This document shows, one piece after another, positions 6,276-6,680 of a stretch of DNA of 6,680 nucleotides. How positions within the stretch are numbered: position 1 is the first letter of the stretch; every line of letters begins with the position of its first letter. The notes beneath the pieces are model-generated. The model saw only the letters and a program-made list of their open reading frames with translations, made no database searches and had not been told where the DNA came from. The stretch is from an uncultured Allobaculum sp. (GTDB taxonomy: Bacteria > Bacillota_I > Bacilli_A > Erysipelotrichales > Erysipelotrichaceae). The stretch covers positions 1-6,680 of the forward strand of contig CAJTLE010000140.1 of NCBI GenBank assembly GCA_910577085.1. Reading direction: 5' to 3'. Made by a program: the position numbers and the translations under genes.

Positions 6276-6325
6276 ACCGACAGGTTGTCGGTAATATTTA
6301 AGCGCCAGCAAGACGGGGAAGTCAA
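6276..6325 (-). promoter_or_regulatory. tetR promoter with autoregulatory operator
   Basis: On the - strand, a -35 TTGACT (6325-6320) is followed at 18 nt by TTAAAT (6301-6296) as the best -10. Directly after it, ACCGACAACCTGTCGGT (6292-6276) is a palindrome with perfect 7-bp arms and a 3-nt centre. It covers the expected transcription start (about 6289) and ends one base before the tetR Shine-Dalgarno (6274-6268). Its resemblance to the element at 5475-5491 marks both as binding sites of the TetR protein. The palindrome is clear; the -10 choice is less certain. Confidence 0.75.
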
Positions 6326-6408
6326 GAAAAAAGGAAATTCCATTTTTCTGATTCTCTTCAGATGAGCAGAAAGGACAAGATTTTGCATGTACACAGCCAG
6401 TTTCAGAT

Positions 6409-6438
6409 TTGACAGAAAATGTCAAGTTAAGGTAAACT
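6409..6438 (+). promoter_or_regulatory. Sigma-A-type promoter P1
   Basis: A consensus -35, TTGACA (6409-6414), is followed by an 18-nt spacer and TAAACT (6433-6438), a 4 of 6 match to TATAAT. The -35 is the left arm of a perfect inverted repeat TTGACA-GAAAA-TGTCAA (6409-6425). Transcription would start about 6445 and run right, first through a hairpin at 6446-6465. No protein gene follows in the window. Confidence 0.5.
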
Positions 6439-6445
6439 GGTCCAA

Positions 6446-6465
6446 GTTGCTCGAAAGCGGGCAAC
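6446..6465 (+). other. Hairpin in the P1 leader
   Basis: GTTGCTC (6446-6452) pairs with GGGCAAC (6459-6465) over a 6-nt loop GAAAGC, giving 7 bp including one G-U. CTGGT (6437-6441) and ACCAG (6476-6480) could close an outer stem. No T-run follows, so it is not a terminator. It is probably structure in a transcribed leader. Confidence 0.35.
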
Positions 6466-6523
6466 CAGAAGGAATACCAGAAATCAAGTCGTGTTTCCCT
6501 AACAGGAAAAGAGCTGATCGATT

Positions 6524-6546
6524 GTGAATATATAAAATATTTTCAC
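6524..6546. repeat. AT-rich imperfect palindrome, possible UP element of P2
   Basis: GTGAATATAT and ATATTTTCAC around a short A-run form an imperfect inverted repeat with one T-T mismatch. It ends 8 nt before the -35 of promoter P2, where an UP element for the RNA polymerase alpha subunit would lie. Its left part shares GATTGTGAA (6520-6528) with 6659-6667 near the window end. Confidence 0.4.
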
Positions 6547-6554
6547 AAAATCGC

Positions 6555-6583
6555 TTGACCTTGGTCAGGACAGATGGTATCCT
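6555..6583 (+). promoter_or_regulatory. Strong extended -10 promoter P2
   Basis: TTGACC (6555-6560) is 17 nt from TATCCT (6578-6583), and the -10 is preceded by TGG, giving an extended TGn motif (TGGTATCCT). Upstream is an AT-rich stretch (6524-6550). The expected start is about 6590, where GCGTT (6590-6594) and AACGC (6600-6604) could form a small 5' hairpin. An upstream AT tract, near-ideal spacing and a tandem second promoter are common at rRNA operons in Bacillota; that the target is rRNA is inferred. Confidence 0.6.
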
Positions 6584-6680
6584 ATATGAGCGTTAAGGGA
6601 ACGCGGCACACAGCTGCTGACCTGACGCAAATCATCTTTAGATATCGAACAAAACATTGATTGTGAAATTCTTAAAAATA

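Larger units (their letters stand above)
6326..6680. other. Gene-free region divergent from tetR: promoters and leader of an operon beyond the window
   Basis: No credible protein gene lies in these 355 bases on either strand. The left part (6326-6408) holds nothing I can assign. From 6409 rightward the + strand carries two sigma-A-like promoters, an AT-rich upstream element and several small hairpins, with no ribosome binding site plus ORF downstream. That combination, together with the + strand rRNA operon end at the left of the window, suggests the 5' leader of a second stable-RNA (rRNA) operon beginning beyond 6680. This is an inference from layout, since no 16S sequence is included. Confidence 0.5.

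Noticed and set aside
6273..6464. 63-codon frame on the - strand upstream of tetR
   Set aside because: It starts at TTG without a ribosome binding site and runs through the tetR promoter and operator.
6446..6480. T-box or other known riboswitch in the right-end leader
   Set aside because: No T-box sequence, no conserved core of common riboswitches, and no terminator hairpin with a T-run follow.
6586..6660. 24-codon ATG frame on the + strand after promoter P2
   Set aside because: Its ATG lies next to the -10, before the expected transcription start, and it has no Shine-Dalgarno.
1..6680. CRISPR array, insertion sequence, tRNA gene or attachment site
   Set aside because: No regularly spaced repeats, no transposase or terminal inverted repeats, no tRNA-like TTCGANNC arm with matching cloverleaf, and no integrase or direct flanking duplication were seen.

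Overview
The window looks like a chromosomal segment from a low-to-mid GC member of the Bacillota. The best guess is the Erysipelotrichales / Mollicutes-related branch. Three things point there: strong AGGAG-type ribosome binding sites, a TetR/MFS/FtsX-ABC gene content typical of gut Bacillota, and a short 5S rRNA (about 108 nt) whose helix IV is trimmed as in Mollicutes relatives. The genus cannot be read from the sequence.

Layout. At the left edge, on the + strand, is a 5S rRNA gene (2-109), evidently the last gene of an rRNA operon, closed by a strong intrinsic terminator (117-158). Every recognisable protein gene is on the - strand and converges on that terminator. Read in the direction of transcription (right to left), the order is: a TetR-family repressor (6258-5578) with its own terminator (5524-5500); an MFS drug-type exporter (5442-4183); a duplicated FtsX/MacB-type ABC permease (4186-1940); a probable 35-residue small ORF absent from standard gene-length cut-offs (1953-1846); the ABC ATPase (1824-1039); and, after a 194-nt gap, an NmrA/SDR-like NAD(P)-binding protein (844-197). 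At the right edge (6409-6680) the + strand carries two strong sigma-A-like promoters with an AT-rich upstream element and structured leader, but no gene before the window ends. This resembles the promoter region of another stable-RNA operon.

How it works together. The MFS stop and permease start overlap as ATGA, the small ORF overlaps the permease end, and the ATPase begins 21 nt after the small ORF. MFS exporter, permease, small ORF and ATPase therefore form one tightly packed, translationally coupled operon encoding two kinds of export machine. Two matching 17-bp palindromes (ACCGAC-N5-G[T/A]CGGT) lie exactly where an autoregulating TetR repressor should bind: in the leader of the tetR gene and just upstream of the -10 of the MFS operon. 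The natural model is a ligand-responsive efflux module: the repressor senses a toxic compound, releases both operators and switches on the exporter operon. The substrate cannot be deduced.

The most unusual points are the hidden small ORF with an internal repeat between the permease and ATPase genes, the paired operators, the MFS-plus-ABC coupling, and the placement of the whole module between the end of one rRNA operon and what looks like the start of another in the same orientation.
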